A stretch of 64,000 nucleotides of DNA, from NCBI GenBank assembly GCA_019914995.1, contig CM034128.1, positions 2,854,501-2,918,500 of the forward strand, read 5' to 3'. The notes under the pieces were generated by a model. It did no database searches. It saw only the letters and a list, made by a program, of their open reading frames with translations, and was not told the DNA's origin. The stretch comes from Acanthochlamys bracteata (taxonomy: Eukaryota > Streptophyta > Magnoliopsida > Pandanales > Velloziaceae). A program made the translations under genes and the position numbers. The stretch's first letter is position 1. Every line of letters starts with the position of its first letter. Positions 33,721-46,100 of the stretch are shown here, one piece after another.

Positions 33721-34120
33721 CCTCACGCATTTTATACAGATTTGAGTCGATCATTTTAACCTTCAGTTTTTCTAACCCGTCCTTGATGACCTCAATGATC
33801 TCGCCTCCACCGCGAGTCTTGCAGTCCAGGTCATCCAATTATTCTACAGACAACAAAATTTTCGTAAGACGAAAAATAGAACGTACCTTAATGATGATGC
33901 ATCCCCTTCCATCATTTGCCATAAGTTTGATGGAACTGACTCTAGCAACTTCAAGACTTGTCACATGCAGCAACTATTGTCTCTCCCACTATAGCCTCAC
34001 TATCATCAGTACGTCACACAAGTAAGGGACACTTGAGAGTTCCGCACCTCCAACCTTACTTGCCATAGTCTTGCATTTCTTTTCAATCTTGTACTTGCTT
34101 GTCATTGCAACAAACCAATG

Positions 34121-34132
34121 GCTCTGATGCCA
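34121..34132 (-). other. tRNA-iMet-type primer-binding site of copia element
   Basis: On the minus strand TGGCATCAGAGC lies two bases inside the 5' LTR. It matches the initiator tRNA-Met complement TGGTATCAGAGC except for one base. Confidence 0.82.
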
Positions 34133-34134
34133 CT

Positions 34135-34717
34135 TATTGGAAATAACGAGTGTGTTCGGTTGTCGATAGACGCAGCGAAAATATAAACACACTTAAGGAT
34201 CTTGCTTAAGCAAATACGAGAATTGAGATAAGAGCAATACAACCACAAAGACAAGAGATTTACGTAGAACAAAAACAAGAAAAATCATACGGGAAGGCAA
34301 ACTAGCCTTCAAGGAAATCACTAAACCAAAGCAATTACAAACTCTTGTGTTACACTTTAAGTGGGAACTCTCACTAGAATATTTTGTTTATATCTCTCAC
34401 ACTTGATGTGAAAATGATCTTTTCTCATTTCTATCTTGTTCTCTTTTCCAAGCAAATGCCTCTCATTCATATATATAATGCCTCAAAGAGACTCTTGAAC
34501 TTCCAAACGGTTGTCCTTCCATCTTCCAACTAATTGTTCAAGTCATTTGGTTTTTCATCTTCCAAAAAATGCTTCAAAGTTCTTGACCGTTGGCTTTTCA
34601 ACTTCTTGGGTGATGATTCGTTTTCCTTGATCCTTGGCATTCCAATATGAATGCATATTTAACTTATTGCATTCTAATGAACCACTAATTTACATAGTGG
34701 CTTTAGAATTTCTAACA
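34135..34717 (-). repeat. 5' LTR of the copia element
   Basis: 583 bp, copy of 30927-31509. Its terminal dinucleotide is TA where the other copy has TG, a point change at the end. It is followed by the TTCTT duplication. Confidence 0.92.
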
Positions 34718-34722
34718 TTCTT
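34718..34722. repeat. Target-site duplication of copia element (right)
   Basis: TTCTT, identical to 30922-30926. Confidence 0.88.
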
Positions 34723-35999
34723 CAGTAACCGTGGATGGGTGGTGAAGCTAACATAGCTCATGTTGCCAGAAGCATAAAACATCCATGCTGCACTCCACAT
34801 GAAATCATCCCAGTAACCAGTTGAGTTGTAGAAGGGCTCTACCACAGGTCCCTCTTGAGTTGCCCGGTGGCCAGATGCCCATGCAAAGTTGTAGACGGTT
34901 GCTGCAGAACGGGAGAGTATGTGGTGCCATCTTTGAAGACTACGGAGACTGATGCTAAAGCTGCAGCTACTTCTGCGCTGAGGTCTGACGCTGTTGTGGA
35001 CAGAACTGGTCTAATGTAGTCCATGTTTTCCAGCCGTGTCCACCAGTAGTGGTCATCTGGCATTGTTGAGACATTCTGCGCCCCGCCAACCTATACAAGA
35101 AGAAAAAATTGGAGTTGCTAGATATGTTTCTATGTAATTCTTGAATCCAACTAAACAAGAAATTCTATTTTTCACCTAATGTAGATCTTGTCAATGTAGT
35201 TGCGGAAATTGAAGGTTTTGAGAAGATAATCAGTGCCCCATTTGATGATATCTTAACATGATATTATTCACCAATGGCTTTATGCTTGTGGCTTTTACTT
35301 AATAACAGACCAGCTCAGAAGGCTCATAGAGAACGCCATAGGGAAATGGAACTTTATGTTATCTCCTGCATCATAATATCCTCCTACAAGTCCTTCCTCA
35401 AGTGTGGAGTCATTCCATCTTGCAAACCTGAATTCCTAGCTATGGTATCCCGTTGTCTTCGGCAATTTACTAGCTGTTTCCTCAAAAGCTCCAATGTGGA
35501 AGTTTGAAAATCAAACACATAAAAGTAACTAATTAAGGCTCAATAAAAAGAAGAGGGTACATCTCTGGGCATTGAAGAAGAGAAGAACATTGTGCAAGGC
35601 ATTTGCATACTGATCAGGTGCACGGCGGCTTTGGATGATGCTTAGGAAGTGACTTTACAACAATCACCGGAATACCGATAATATACTGCCGCGGCAACGG
35701 TATCCACATTACCCATTCAGCACCGTTCTCTTGCACATAACGCAACCTAGATCAACGTACTTGTCCTTCTTTGCTTAATTTCATGTCAGGAGGACCAAGT
35801 AACCAGCTCTGTTGTGTCTCATCAAGATGCCGGTTCCGTGGCAATGCTGCTCTAGCAAGGTCCGTGTTACGGCTCTGCTCATCGTCGGTGTTGATCTCAA
35901 ATAAACCTCGCAGTGGTTACCTGTGTGCATCTTTCTTTACTGCAATTGTTCAGATTCCCAAATCTCAGTGAAGATCAATCAACATGCATGTAGAATGAT

Positions 36000-38004
36000 T
36001 GGTTCATGCATGCATGAATCCTCTTGCTGCAGCTTCCAGAGAGACAGAAGAAGAATGGTGAAATCTTTTTTTAAGTTCTTGGGCAGGTTGAGAACGTTGT
36101 GATAGAGTGAATTGAGAGTGATAGGAGGCTGTGTCTGTTGGTTTCTTTGTTATATTTTCCACGATTGAAAACTCGAAGTAGCTGAAATCTTGATTGTTTC
36201 TTTGATCGTTTTGTTTATTGACTTTTGGTAGTAAGAAACTCTTTTATGTTTTCTTGAGAGGCAAAGAATATTGTGAAGAAACAAGTGCAGCTGGCCTGAT
36301 GGTAAGACTTTGAAATGTTTACTAGCAGAGAGATGAGATTTGCTAATATGAGTCGTGTCATATGAGGTGGATGCATTGATGAATAAATGGTAATTTGAAG
36401 ACAATAATTTTAAAAGAAATTTATGAGACGTATGTGATTAAATAGGATTTTTTGCGTTCAGTTGATTGTAAAGTATATATATATATATATACATACATGC
36501 ATCAAAGACGAGCAAATAAAAAGTTGTTATTCCTTGTCGTTGTTTTGGCTTACATGTATTAGACATGAATTTCTACCCAGTAATTAGATGATATAAATTA
36601 AAAAGAGTCTAAAAACTTTGGGTAGATGATGTATTAAAACATTAACATCGGTTAGTTCATGAACATGATGGAAACGCAAGCTTCAGCATAATACATCCCG
36701 ATTAATACAGAAAATTTTTTTTATTTTGGTTGCATGTCATTGAGTTTCCCTGTTATCATCTTAATTTTTTTGAATGAATAGCAGAAAACATGGGCTAGAA
36801 TTAGAGAAGATAGCTATAGCTTTCAACAATATTACTAGCATCCTAAGCATAAACTAGTATGTATGATCTTTATATTCATGTGAGGTGCTACCGTTGGTTA
36901 AATAAAAAAATCTCAAACTGCAACTATTGCTGCTATTACTTTGTGGAGGTTTTCTAGCCGTTTCTTGCGGCATTTGTAGTCACAGTAGTTCATGTTCAGC
37001 ATTTGCTCTGCTTTTCTTTCTATGAACGACACGAATACTTATTACCCATGGGTGGCAATGAATGTTGACATCTAAGCAAAGTGTTCGTTTAGCTGTGGCA
37101 TTTTCGGAATCACTACAAAATCAGATTGCCAAACACGGCACTTTCAGAATCATGCAGCGTTATAAGGTATTACTCAGGTAATCATAATAACAAAATAGAT
37201 CAACATATACAACATGTTACAGCACAATTCTGAATTCGTAATAGAACCTTGCTCCCCAGTCATATAAAATGTTCATCGCTTAAAGACTACAGAAGAAAAG
37301 GAAATACTTTCCGAGGTTTCAGAACAAGCCCGGGATTTGATACTTCTATTGTTTTGAGTTTACTTAAAACAGGTTTATTTCAACAACCACTTCATCACTC
37401 CATTGAAGAACTACAGTAGTAGTCGAACAGTTCGGGGTTGTGAAAGTCATAAATAATACAACAAACACATGTTTATAGTGGGACCATTTCGACCTGATAC
37501 AGCTAATAAGCGGCATTGCACCTGAGAAGTTACCTAATTACTACAACAAGTTCTTTCATCTTCTTTGATCTCAATGAATAAGATAGCGGGTCAGGTGAAG
37601 GAAACAAATGGTGATTATATCTGTTAACCGATAGACATGCATAGCACCATCTAAGCTTAAAACTTAGAAATAGCAGGAAGATTTGAGTATGTGCCTGTAA
37701 GGAAACATTTTGCATTAAACATCAAATGTAGACTCGAGGACCCAGAAGTGAAGGTTAATATCATTCAAGGCATGGCCTATTCACTAGAAAGAAGCATATC
37801 CATTCTACAAATTATGAACTCATTGATCTAATAAAGGTCATCAAGAAATTTCAAAAAAGCAAGTCTTTTTGTTTAATGGATGAGATAAACCAAGCACAAA
37901 CTAGTCAGCCTTCAGTAAAGCATCATACAACTGCCAACAATGCCAAAACACAGTAAAAGCAAAGAATTACGCTCCAACTGATAACTTGAAGTAGACAACG
38001 AGGG
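36000..38004. other. Intergenic DNA; right part probably OEP37 3' UTR
   Basis: No protein-like frame was found. A TA microsatellite lies near 36473-36498. The stretch just left of 38005 is downstream of the minus-strand OEP37 stop and probably includes its 3' UTR. The left part may include upstream DNA of the dead endoglucanase gene. Confidence 0.45.
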
Positions 38005-41000
38005 TTAAAAATCCCACCTCTTCTTAACTCTGAACATTAAGGCTGACTTGCTAATATCATCCTGGGGAACTTGCAGCATTAATTGAAGTTTCATCTTGAA
38101 GGGGGCAGTCTTAGCTTTACCATCTTCTTCTCCAACCTAATAAAAGAGGAATGCAAGTGTAAGCCATCTGATTGAGGGAGACCCAGTATAATATTGGATC
38201 TGTCCCTTCCAACTTGCATAAATGAAAGCTCAAGAAAGAAAACAGCATGCAACAGACAATTTTTTAGATGAGTTTAACACTAACGGAAGTATAAAATTCC
38301 ATGTCATAGATATCAAAGCACTTATAACCAGGGAAGGAAACTAATAACCAATTACCATGCCACTTTTCTGTGATAACTTGTTTAGAATGCAATGTACTTA
38401 CCCAAAGAGATGCCCAACCAAGTTGCACTGCAGAATCATAGCCAGCTTTAAATTTCAGGTCCTTATTGATATTACGTTTATAAACTGTGCTCCACTCACT
38501 AGAGTCAAAATGATACCAATAACTGCAGAAGAAAAAATTACAATTAAAACTTAATTAGGATTCACAACATTGAAAATTTTAGTTACTTAAAGGTACACAG
38601 AGAACTTACCTGCTAAAGGAGCTATGATAGATTACATAAATAAAATAGTGAAAAGAATTCTAAAGCCAGAACATAAGATTCTAGATGCTAAAAACAAATT
38701 TGCAGGATCTGAAAGTTTACAGAGTTACATATGGAAGATTACAGCATTTAAGTGGTCTTCCAATTGTATACCACCTCTTGATTAGAAATATTACAAGACT
38801 TACGATGCCATCTCCCTATAGCAAGCAGGGAAAGAGCAAAGAGCCAACTACAAACAAGATGAGAAATGGATTGACATATCTTTCTCAGATTGAAGATTAA
38901 GTAACAAACTATCCAGAGAATCAGCATAGAGCAATGCACTAATCATAAGACAGGTATTCTATACCCATATACACATTTGGCTTAGGTAACATAAGAACAT
39001 TCCCTACCTCAACTTATCTAAGAGACTGATCCGACGCTTGAAAGCAAAAGATAATGCATTAGATGGAAGGGAGATGCTTGGAATGAATGACACTTCCTGA
39101 TCCTGCCATTATAACCAAAAAGCTAAAATTAAAGCTTGTAAGTGGCGGTAACATCAACACGAATTTGAAATAACCAGTCACCTTGTAACGATATCTTAGA
39201 TTCAGGTCATTCTCCTTGTAAAGAGCAGTGCCGACTCCATTCAGTACATTTGCTTTCACAATTCCACTAACAGATAGAACTCTCTTCATTTCATCATTTT
39301 CTTTCTCTTCAATTGATACTTGACCGTAGGGAAACAGAAGGCTCGCTCTTGGCTGCAAAATATTATTGATGGTGTCTTCATGTTCAAATATGATTTATTA
39401 CACAACCATTTTGTTGAATATATTTCACCTAAACAGATACACTTAACAGCAAAACCTCCGAGTTTTTGGCTCAATGCCAAAACAGTGAAGATACTGAACT
39501 GAGCATCACATTTCGAAGAACAAATGCCACAAGAATTATTGCGGTTCCTTTAGCCTGACCTTTTTTAATGCAAAGGAAGTTTAAAGTTACACAAAGAAAA
39601 CAAAGGAGACAGGTCTTTGGAAAATGGTTGCAGAGATCTAAGAGATGAAGAAGTTTCATGAGAAACCACAACTTTGTTGACTACTTAACAAGACCGAGTT
39701 CACTTACCAATCCAATTCTAGGGAATGAAGATGAAACTTCAAGTTTATAACAAGGATCCAACTTTGTCGCGATTGTGACTTCCCCTTGTTTTTCCTGTAA
39801 AGAAAAAAGAAAAGAAAATTGAAACTAACATGTTACCACGGCAAGCAAGAGAGTATAGTTTACAAATAGAATGCGAAGGAGATGCATATTTATTTAAGAA
39901 AAAAACAGAGAATAAGAAATGTGCCACTTCGAACGCTGCCAAAATTTAACATTGACGTTCTTCATACGATACCACAATTTCCTTATATAAAGGTGAAGGA
40001 AAATAAAGCTTTGGCAAGGCCTAGGTGTACTTAGAAACAAAATATACTGCTTGGATTATAGAAGATCTGGACAATAGCATCATCAATCAGTGCCTGAGGA
40101 TGTTAACTATGAAGACATAGACAAGCAGCTAACTAGTGCCTCCTATTTATTAGCAAAATTCAGGCTTTCTTGTGAAATTAAAGCCTATAAACAGCACAAT
40201 CACAAACTATTAAGTAAAGAAATTATAGAAGCAAGTTGAAAACACTTTTCTCCAACATTTATCTCTCCAACTAAGGCAAGATTCACATAGGAAAATGGAA
40301 AGCATTATGAATGACACAGCGCGCACCTTCCTATAGTGATGCTTGAATAGAAAGATACTGCCCAAGTTTACAGAGGTTACAAGGGACTTGTCATTTCTGT
40401 AATTGCAAGGCATAGATAAATACTTTGTTGAACAGCACATCACAATATTATCTGGTTGAATAATCTGGATGGCCAGTTTCAGATAAACAATTGAATACTG
40501 TCCTCAAAGCTAGCTTTAGAATGGAACAGTACAACCAGGTAAGTAGGCATTATCATAACCAATAGAACTTGAAAATGGATTGTTATGGTACACATTCTTC
40601 ACAACAAACCTAGCTTTATCATTCAATCACCATAGCACTACTTTAATGGCTTAACACGCAACCAAAATCAACAAAAGGCAAACAAATGTTTCGAGGAAAA
40701 TTGAATATCTTCAAGTTTTCTGTATTCTTCCTAGTATATATATTTAGTTAATCTGCAAGTAGAAAATGCTCAAGGCTCAATAATAGTTAATCAAATCCAA
40801 CAAAATCCTACTTCAGTGAGAAATCAAAACATTCACGTATACCGTCAACTCTAGAAACGTTCACTCATCTCGAACGCTCATATACCTACTCTATCCAATT
40901 TTAACTGTGTGACACACATCTACCCAGCCATTCCTTTCTTCTGCCTCAACAGTTGCTCAAGCCTAGGAACATGAGAATTCCTAAGTTTCAATCTAGGACA

Positions 41001-42099
41001 CCTAGCGTGACTCAGGCTCCCTTGATGACCCGAGTATTGCCCAGGGATAACTGGTGTCTACCGCAACCTAGACCTATCTTGGCATTTCACTTGGACAGCA
41101 ACCAGGACATTTTCTTCCGGTAACAATGGAACAAGAAGCTATTGCCAACCTTGATCCAGTTCTGAAACACACCATGGCACTTCGCTTGCCACCCGCAAAT
41201 GCCCAGGAACACTCCAGGCGCTACTTGGACACAGTCTGCACATGATGGCCCCTGCCTTGCTGGTATTCGAGAAGCCCCGACACCAGCACTGCTATTGGCA
41301 TCTGTAGCCTTGATTCTAGACTTGCACGTGCCTAACAAGGATTGAAACAAGCTCTGAACATTATGCTTGCTCTGGCCGTTGGAACAACAGCTGGAAACAG
41401 GGCTGCACCACCCATCAACAGACCGATAGGGGTGTCCATGCCTTCACTCTCACATGTCTCCGAGAAGTTTTCCGTTTCTAGAAGCTCTGTCTCCTTTGAT
41501 TAGCTTTTATATTTATGCAGACGTAATGAAGATTATCAACAAGAATTAATCAAAATTTCTTAGTTTTTTTCTTTCAAAATATTCCCACTTACTCCTATAC
41601 ATTAAAAATTTCCACTCGTCCCAAATGAAAGAAACTCGAAGCCACGATCGAGAATAACAGCAACACACAACAACAACAACAATAAAATTACCTTGAGGTC
41701 GTGAGAGGCGCTAAGGAGTAGAGAATCGGAGAGAGGAACGTTGGCAGAGAGAAGTGAGTCACGAGTTTGAACATCGTAGAGCAACGACAGGTTTGGAGTA
41801 ATCAAAGCGAGCCGTGGAGTAGCGACTTTACATCGAGCATCGTGCTGGAAGGTGAACTTGAGCTTGGCGAGTCGTCCCCACAAGCGGCACGATGCTTTGT
41901 GGAGAAAAGCAGCCGTGTCACTGTCGAACTCCGACGTCAGACGGATCGGAGGACGAGGAAGTGACGTCAGCTTCTGCTTGGTTTGTGTTGCGGCGGTGTT
42001 GATGATGGCATCGATGTTGGCGCTCAGATCTTGAACAGGAGGAGGCAGTGGCGGAGGAGCCGGTTGTGGCGGAGCTTGGGGAGAAACTTGATCGGCCAT
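38005..42099 (-). CDS. OEP37: Outer envelope pore protein 37, chloroplastic, 6 exons, 337 aa
   Basis: Exons in minus-strand order: 41692-42099, 39708-39794, 39182-39352, 39008-39102, 38402-38522 and 38005-38136. All joins are GT..AG and in frame. The protein matches plant OEP37, a beta-barrel that forms a rectifying cation channel in the chloroplast envelope. It starts with a Pro-rich tail (MADQVSPQAPPQPAPPPLP) and has no cleavable transit peptide, which is usual for outer-envelope barrels. Family blocks are RLTSEFDSDTAAFLHKASC, PRASLLFPYGQVSIEEKE, VSFIPSISLPSNALSFAFKR, LSYWYHFDSSEWSTVYKR, the GWASLWVGEEDGKAKT region and the C-terminal LMFRVKKRWDF. Arabidopsis OEP37 is about 343 aa. Intron 1 is long (39795-41691) and contains a stretch richer in G and C that is noted separately. 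Confidence 0.95.
40920..41480. other. Unidentified stretch richer in G and C inside OEP37 intron 1
   Basis: This part of the intron is clearly richer in G and C than its AT-rich surroundings and has few homopolymer runs. On the minus strand an 87-codon frame (41087-41350) is open, but I recognise no family. It may be a fragment of an old transposable element or of a processed gene. It has no visible LTR or inverted ends. Confidence 0.45.
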
Positions 42100-43112
42100 G
42101 GCGAATTGGTAGTTAGTTCACTATAGTTGTTTTCCAAGGTGAGGTGAAGGAATGCAGACGAAATGAAAGAGAAGAAAGATAAGTGGATTATCTTACGGTT
42201 GGAGCTGAACGACCCGCACCCGTTACCTTGGATGATAGTACATACAAATATACAAATCAACAATTATAATTTATCTTAAGCAATTGAGCAGCTCAAGTCA
42301 GGCACTTAATTCTTGAGCAGCTCAAGTGAGGCACTAATTCTCGGATGAAGTAAAACAAGATTAGTGTTTAAATTTCAAAACAAATGAATCCAACTAACGA
42401 ACTGTTCACTTTGGGCACCAACTTTATTTCCGTAGAATTAGAGTGCTATCAAAGTGCTTTTCATTTTTTTTATATTATATATTTTTTAATATATATTTTA
42501 TAAATATTTAAAAAATTTATTTAAAAATTTAAATAATATAAAAAAAATTTACGTAATAAAATTTTTTTATTATATATTTTTAATATTTTTTATTTTAAAA
42601 AAATTTTAACTTATAAGCAATCTCAGAACAATCTAACATGGACTCACCACCTGGCGCCATATCGATTCCAGTAACACCCAGTGTAACTGTACAAGTAAAG
42701 ACATTTTTACATCAAAAGCAAATGAGTTAAATACTAGATAGAAAACAGATGAAAAAGATTACTTGCTAATAAAGATGAAAATTAGAATGGGCATTAAACT
42801 GTTTTTGCAATATCTATTTTTCCTTTTCATATACATTAAATACACACAACATGTCCGTGTATATTGCAATATCTGTTCTCCCTTTTCATATACATTAAAA
42901 CTGTCTTGGAGCACAAAAAAAGTAAACGTCTAAAAGTGAGTTACACAGTGACATCTGAAAGTTCCTTCTTAGAATCCAAAATGTTTCAGAGAAGGCAACT
43001 GGTACCAATGGCATACTCTTTAAGCTAAAATATATATCCATACTGAAAGTTGTAAAGTAACCCACCCAGTCAACCACTTGCAACAACAGACTGCAATCTA
43101 TAAAGGGAGACA
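42100..43112. other. Spacer between LARP6 and OEP37, with AT-rich tract
   Basis: From left to right it holds the OEP37 leader and promoter (minus strand, ending near 42300), an almost pure A/T tract at about 42460-42605 of the kind repeated through the window, and the probable 3' UTR of the LARP6 gene. No other coding signal was seen. Confidence 0.5.
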
Positions 43113-46100
43113 TCAATATGCGCTGGCAGAGGGAAGTGGCTTTCCCCGACCCAAGGTGAAACCCCTGGTACCATCAGGCATTCGAGGGCCAGGAGGAAGC
43201 TTGGCGACTGCCATCTGCTCAGCATGCATATAATGGTTTGATGGTGGAGTTCCGACCGGATGGCTTCCCCCATGATTATTACCGCGGTGACTATTACCGT
43301 GCTGCTGCCCACGTGCTCTACCTTTGCCTCCACGACCACGTCCTCTCCCTCTCCGTCCTCCACCATCCCTTTCATAATGGACTTCCTCCCCCTACCAAGA
43401 AAAAAAAGTTGTTACTTAGATTTTCAAATAAATAAACCAAATTCCAAATATGATGTAAGCAAAAATTCTAACATGCTAATAACAGAATAACTAACATGAG
43501 AAGATTTAAGACCAGAGCCAACATTAGAGTCTATGGATACAAAATGACTAGTATGGTTTCGAGTATCTTACCACAAGCTCACTGGAAGCTTCAGCAGGTT
43601 GAGAGAAGTCTTCTACTTGCTTATCATTAGGCTGATCAGATACGGAGGCATCTTCCTCCTCCCCATTAGCTTCACTATCATGTGCTCCCTTCCTACCTTT
43701 ACCAGTTCCATTTCTTGTCTGAGTCTAAATTAGAGATATATATTATTAGGATCTCCCAGAAAAATTGTTCTGTTCAAGAGTCTCTCAAACAAGGATAAAA
43801 ATCAAGAGCAAAAAGAAATATATCAAAACCTAAGCAAAACAGCAAAGAGCTTAGCTTGCAATTGAGGAAAAAAGTAACTTGCTACATGACGTATCGCAGT
43901 AGGAATGCATTTGAATTACTATCCTAACAGACTAGAAAAGAAACCCAGTAAAATTTATTCTTTCTCTTTGAAGAACAACAGTTATCTAACTTATACTAAA
44001 AATCCCAAAACTTTGAATTTCATTACAAAAAACACAAACCAAGTATGAGCTTCTATCTTCCAAAAGCAGCATTTCACGATGTTTGACATGAAGTGGAAAA
44101 AAGAGAATTGTTATTACCATGCAATTATGTAGTAAACGAAGTCTTAAGCCACTTCTCCAATTCCTCTCATCATTGAGCTCGAATATCTGTTAATGAAGTG
44201 ATACACAACACGAATTACGCAAGATGTTCAGATTGGAAGGAAAAAAAAAGTGAAAACATAAGGAAATCTTGATCATTTTCAGCTTACTGCTTTCTCCGCA
44301 TCCTCATTGGTCTCATACTCTACAAAAGCATGCAACTGCAAGGAAGAGCAGCCAAATCAGGTATAGTTTCATATAAATAATGAAAATCAAGCCACTACCA
44401 AATGCAGAGGTACCACAAGGTTTCTAGACTCTGATTCACAAGATCTAACCAAAGAAAAGATATTTTCAACTTAAAGAAGAAAGTCTCAAGAAAACAAACT
44501 GATAACACAAGTTGCAACTTGCAGTGTGTAACTCAGAGTAGAGAACAATAACTTCAATATCTTTTGGAATTACATGGCATCAGCATTTCTGTTTTCAAGA
44601 AAAATATACCCTTACATCACTGCTCCAGAAAGTTTCTGTTGCACCTGACGGGCTTGTAACAAATCACAAAACAAGATACAACTTTAGGCTGATGTTATGA
44701 AAGCTATCATCACTTTTAGTAAGAATCTTTTTATAGGAAATGGAAGGATTTATGTACAGACCCTTTACCAGTACAGGGAAGAAAAACAGCAACTACAGAT
44801 TTACATATATCAGTAGTTGACAGGACATAGACAGGTACTAAATGAAACGCACAGATATATTTGAAAAAGATGTTGTCAAATATTGAAGATGAATTTCTAC
44901 CTCACAACAGAATGCATTACTTCTAGCTGCTCATCAGAGATAAGATAGAATAGCCAATTATCAACGTATACCAAGTCTTACTATTGGCTAGTTATAACAA
45001 GTGAGATTTTAGGTTCACTAAAATAAGGAACAAGCTTAAAATTTCATGCTCGAAATAATGTCAAGCATCATGCCGTAGTAAAGACAGCATGAGTGACACC
45101 AGGCCAGGAATCTAGATCTTAGATGTAAGTTCCTGTCTAATGAACTCCTCCATAGGTGTAATTAATCATTTTCCAACCATGTATATACTATGAAAGACCG
45201 CTCTATAACCAGAGCTTAACTAAACTATATACTTTGCATACCCTGTTTCCAAAGAGCATGTCCATTTTTGCTGATCTATTAGTAGGGGGAGCGGTGCCAT
45301 TTGGCGGCTGAGGATAGCAAGTCCTGATTGTCTTCACACTGCAGTAGTATGTTTCATCAGGCACATAGAAAGCACAGTCCAATGCTAGGAATACAACCTT
45401 AACTTCAATACCTTCCAACAGCTGAGAAAATCTTCATGAGATTTTGGAAGCAGTGGTCATCAGGAAGGTTTTCGGCCACAACAATACGTGACTGTAGCAA
45501 AAGAATAAGTGACAGACATTAACATTAAAATGATAAACCACAACCAAAGAGACAACTCCAAAAGTAAGGACAATAACCTGCAATTCTTCAACATCAGCCT
45601 CAGTAATGGGTTGTTCGCGTCTAACTTTCTTACCATCATCACTTACGACCTGCCAATCAGTTGTCAGATTAAAATATTCAAAACCTATAAAAGCAGCAAC
45701 AAAAAGAATCTAACAAGAACTTGCCACTTTTAGGCTACACAAGAACCTTTTTGAGGTTACACAAGGACTGGATCTATCAGATAAGAAAGAAAAAAGAGGA
45801 ACAGAGAGGTTATCAAGAGCTCCACAAGACCAACAAAGATGACGAAACTTACAAGCTTCTTTGACGTCCAGAGAGCATGTGCAAGTTGAGAATTACTGTG
45901 GACCAAGGCTTTGATCTTCCTAAACGATGCAATAACTGATATTGGCACTGCACAAAGAACTCACTGTGAAGATCCCACCCACCCACAGAAAAGCATATAT
46001 CACAAATGTTCTATACAAAAATGTAAGATACTGAAACATGAGTGCATTTAAAGATGATATAATAATATTAAGATGGTTTACAGGAAACAGCAGCAGTCCA

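Larger units (their letters stand above)
30927..34717 (-). mobile_element. Degenerate Ty1/copia retrotransposon inserted in the GH9 pseudogene
   Basis: A 3.79-kb minus-strand element with 583-bp LTRs at 30927-31509 and 34135-34717 and a TTCTT target duplication. In element order the minus strand holds a short trace of gag and the end of protease, a GAG-pre-integrase segment (VWHLKFGHILGRDLK), an integrase C-terminal trace, a copia reverse transcriptase with the YVDD box (LLLYVDDMLVVGSS) and an RNase H segment starting CTRPDIAHAVGVVSRFM. Most of gag and the integrase core are missing, and the reading frame is broken repeatedly. The LTRs differ at about 5-6% of the first ~190 bases by eye, so it is younger than the gypsy copy at 13-16 kb. 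It splits the endoglucanase pseudogene. Confidence 0.93.
30050..35990 (-). pseudogene. KORRIGAN-like GH9 endo-1,4-beta-glucanase pseudogene, split by a copia element
   Basis: Reading the minus strand from 35990 down gives the order of a membrane-anchored GH9A cellulase. First comes the cytosolic N-terminus (EINTDDEQSRN and LDETQQSWLLGPP, about 35910-35780). Then follow the end of the membrane anchor (VVKSLPKHHP, about 35660) and NALHNVLLFFNAQR (about 35600-35560). Next are NSGLQDG, a frameshifted [12 protein letters not shown] region, DHYWWTRLENMDY with SAEVAAALASVSVVFKDG, and FYNSTGYWDDFMWSAAW (about 34840-34760). Below the copia insertion come PDLSVLSWDTKLPAAKLMLTR, GGMIQLNHGSQQALQYV and the C-terminal [23 protein letters not shown] and [16 protein letters not shown] (about 30350-30160). 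Intact members make cellulose-related cuts at the plasma membrane or Golgi. Stops and frameshifts occur in several exons and a 3.8-kb retroelement interrupts it, so it is inactive. Confidence 0.9.

Noticed and set aside
36473..36498. TA run near 36.48 kb as a regulatory TATA region
   Set aside because: It is a simple dinucleotide microsatellite with no gene start nearby.
43070..43112. C-terminal extension of LARP6 to a stop at 43070
   Set aside because: That stop is in another frame. The frame joined from the upstream exon stops at 43113-43115, just after RGKPLPSASAY.
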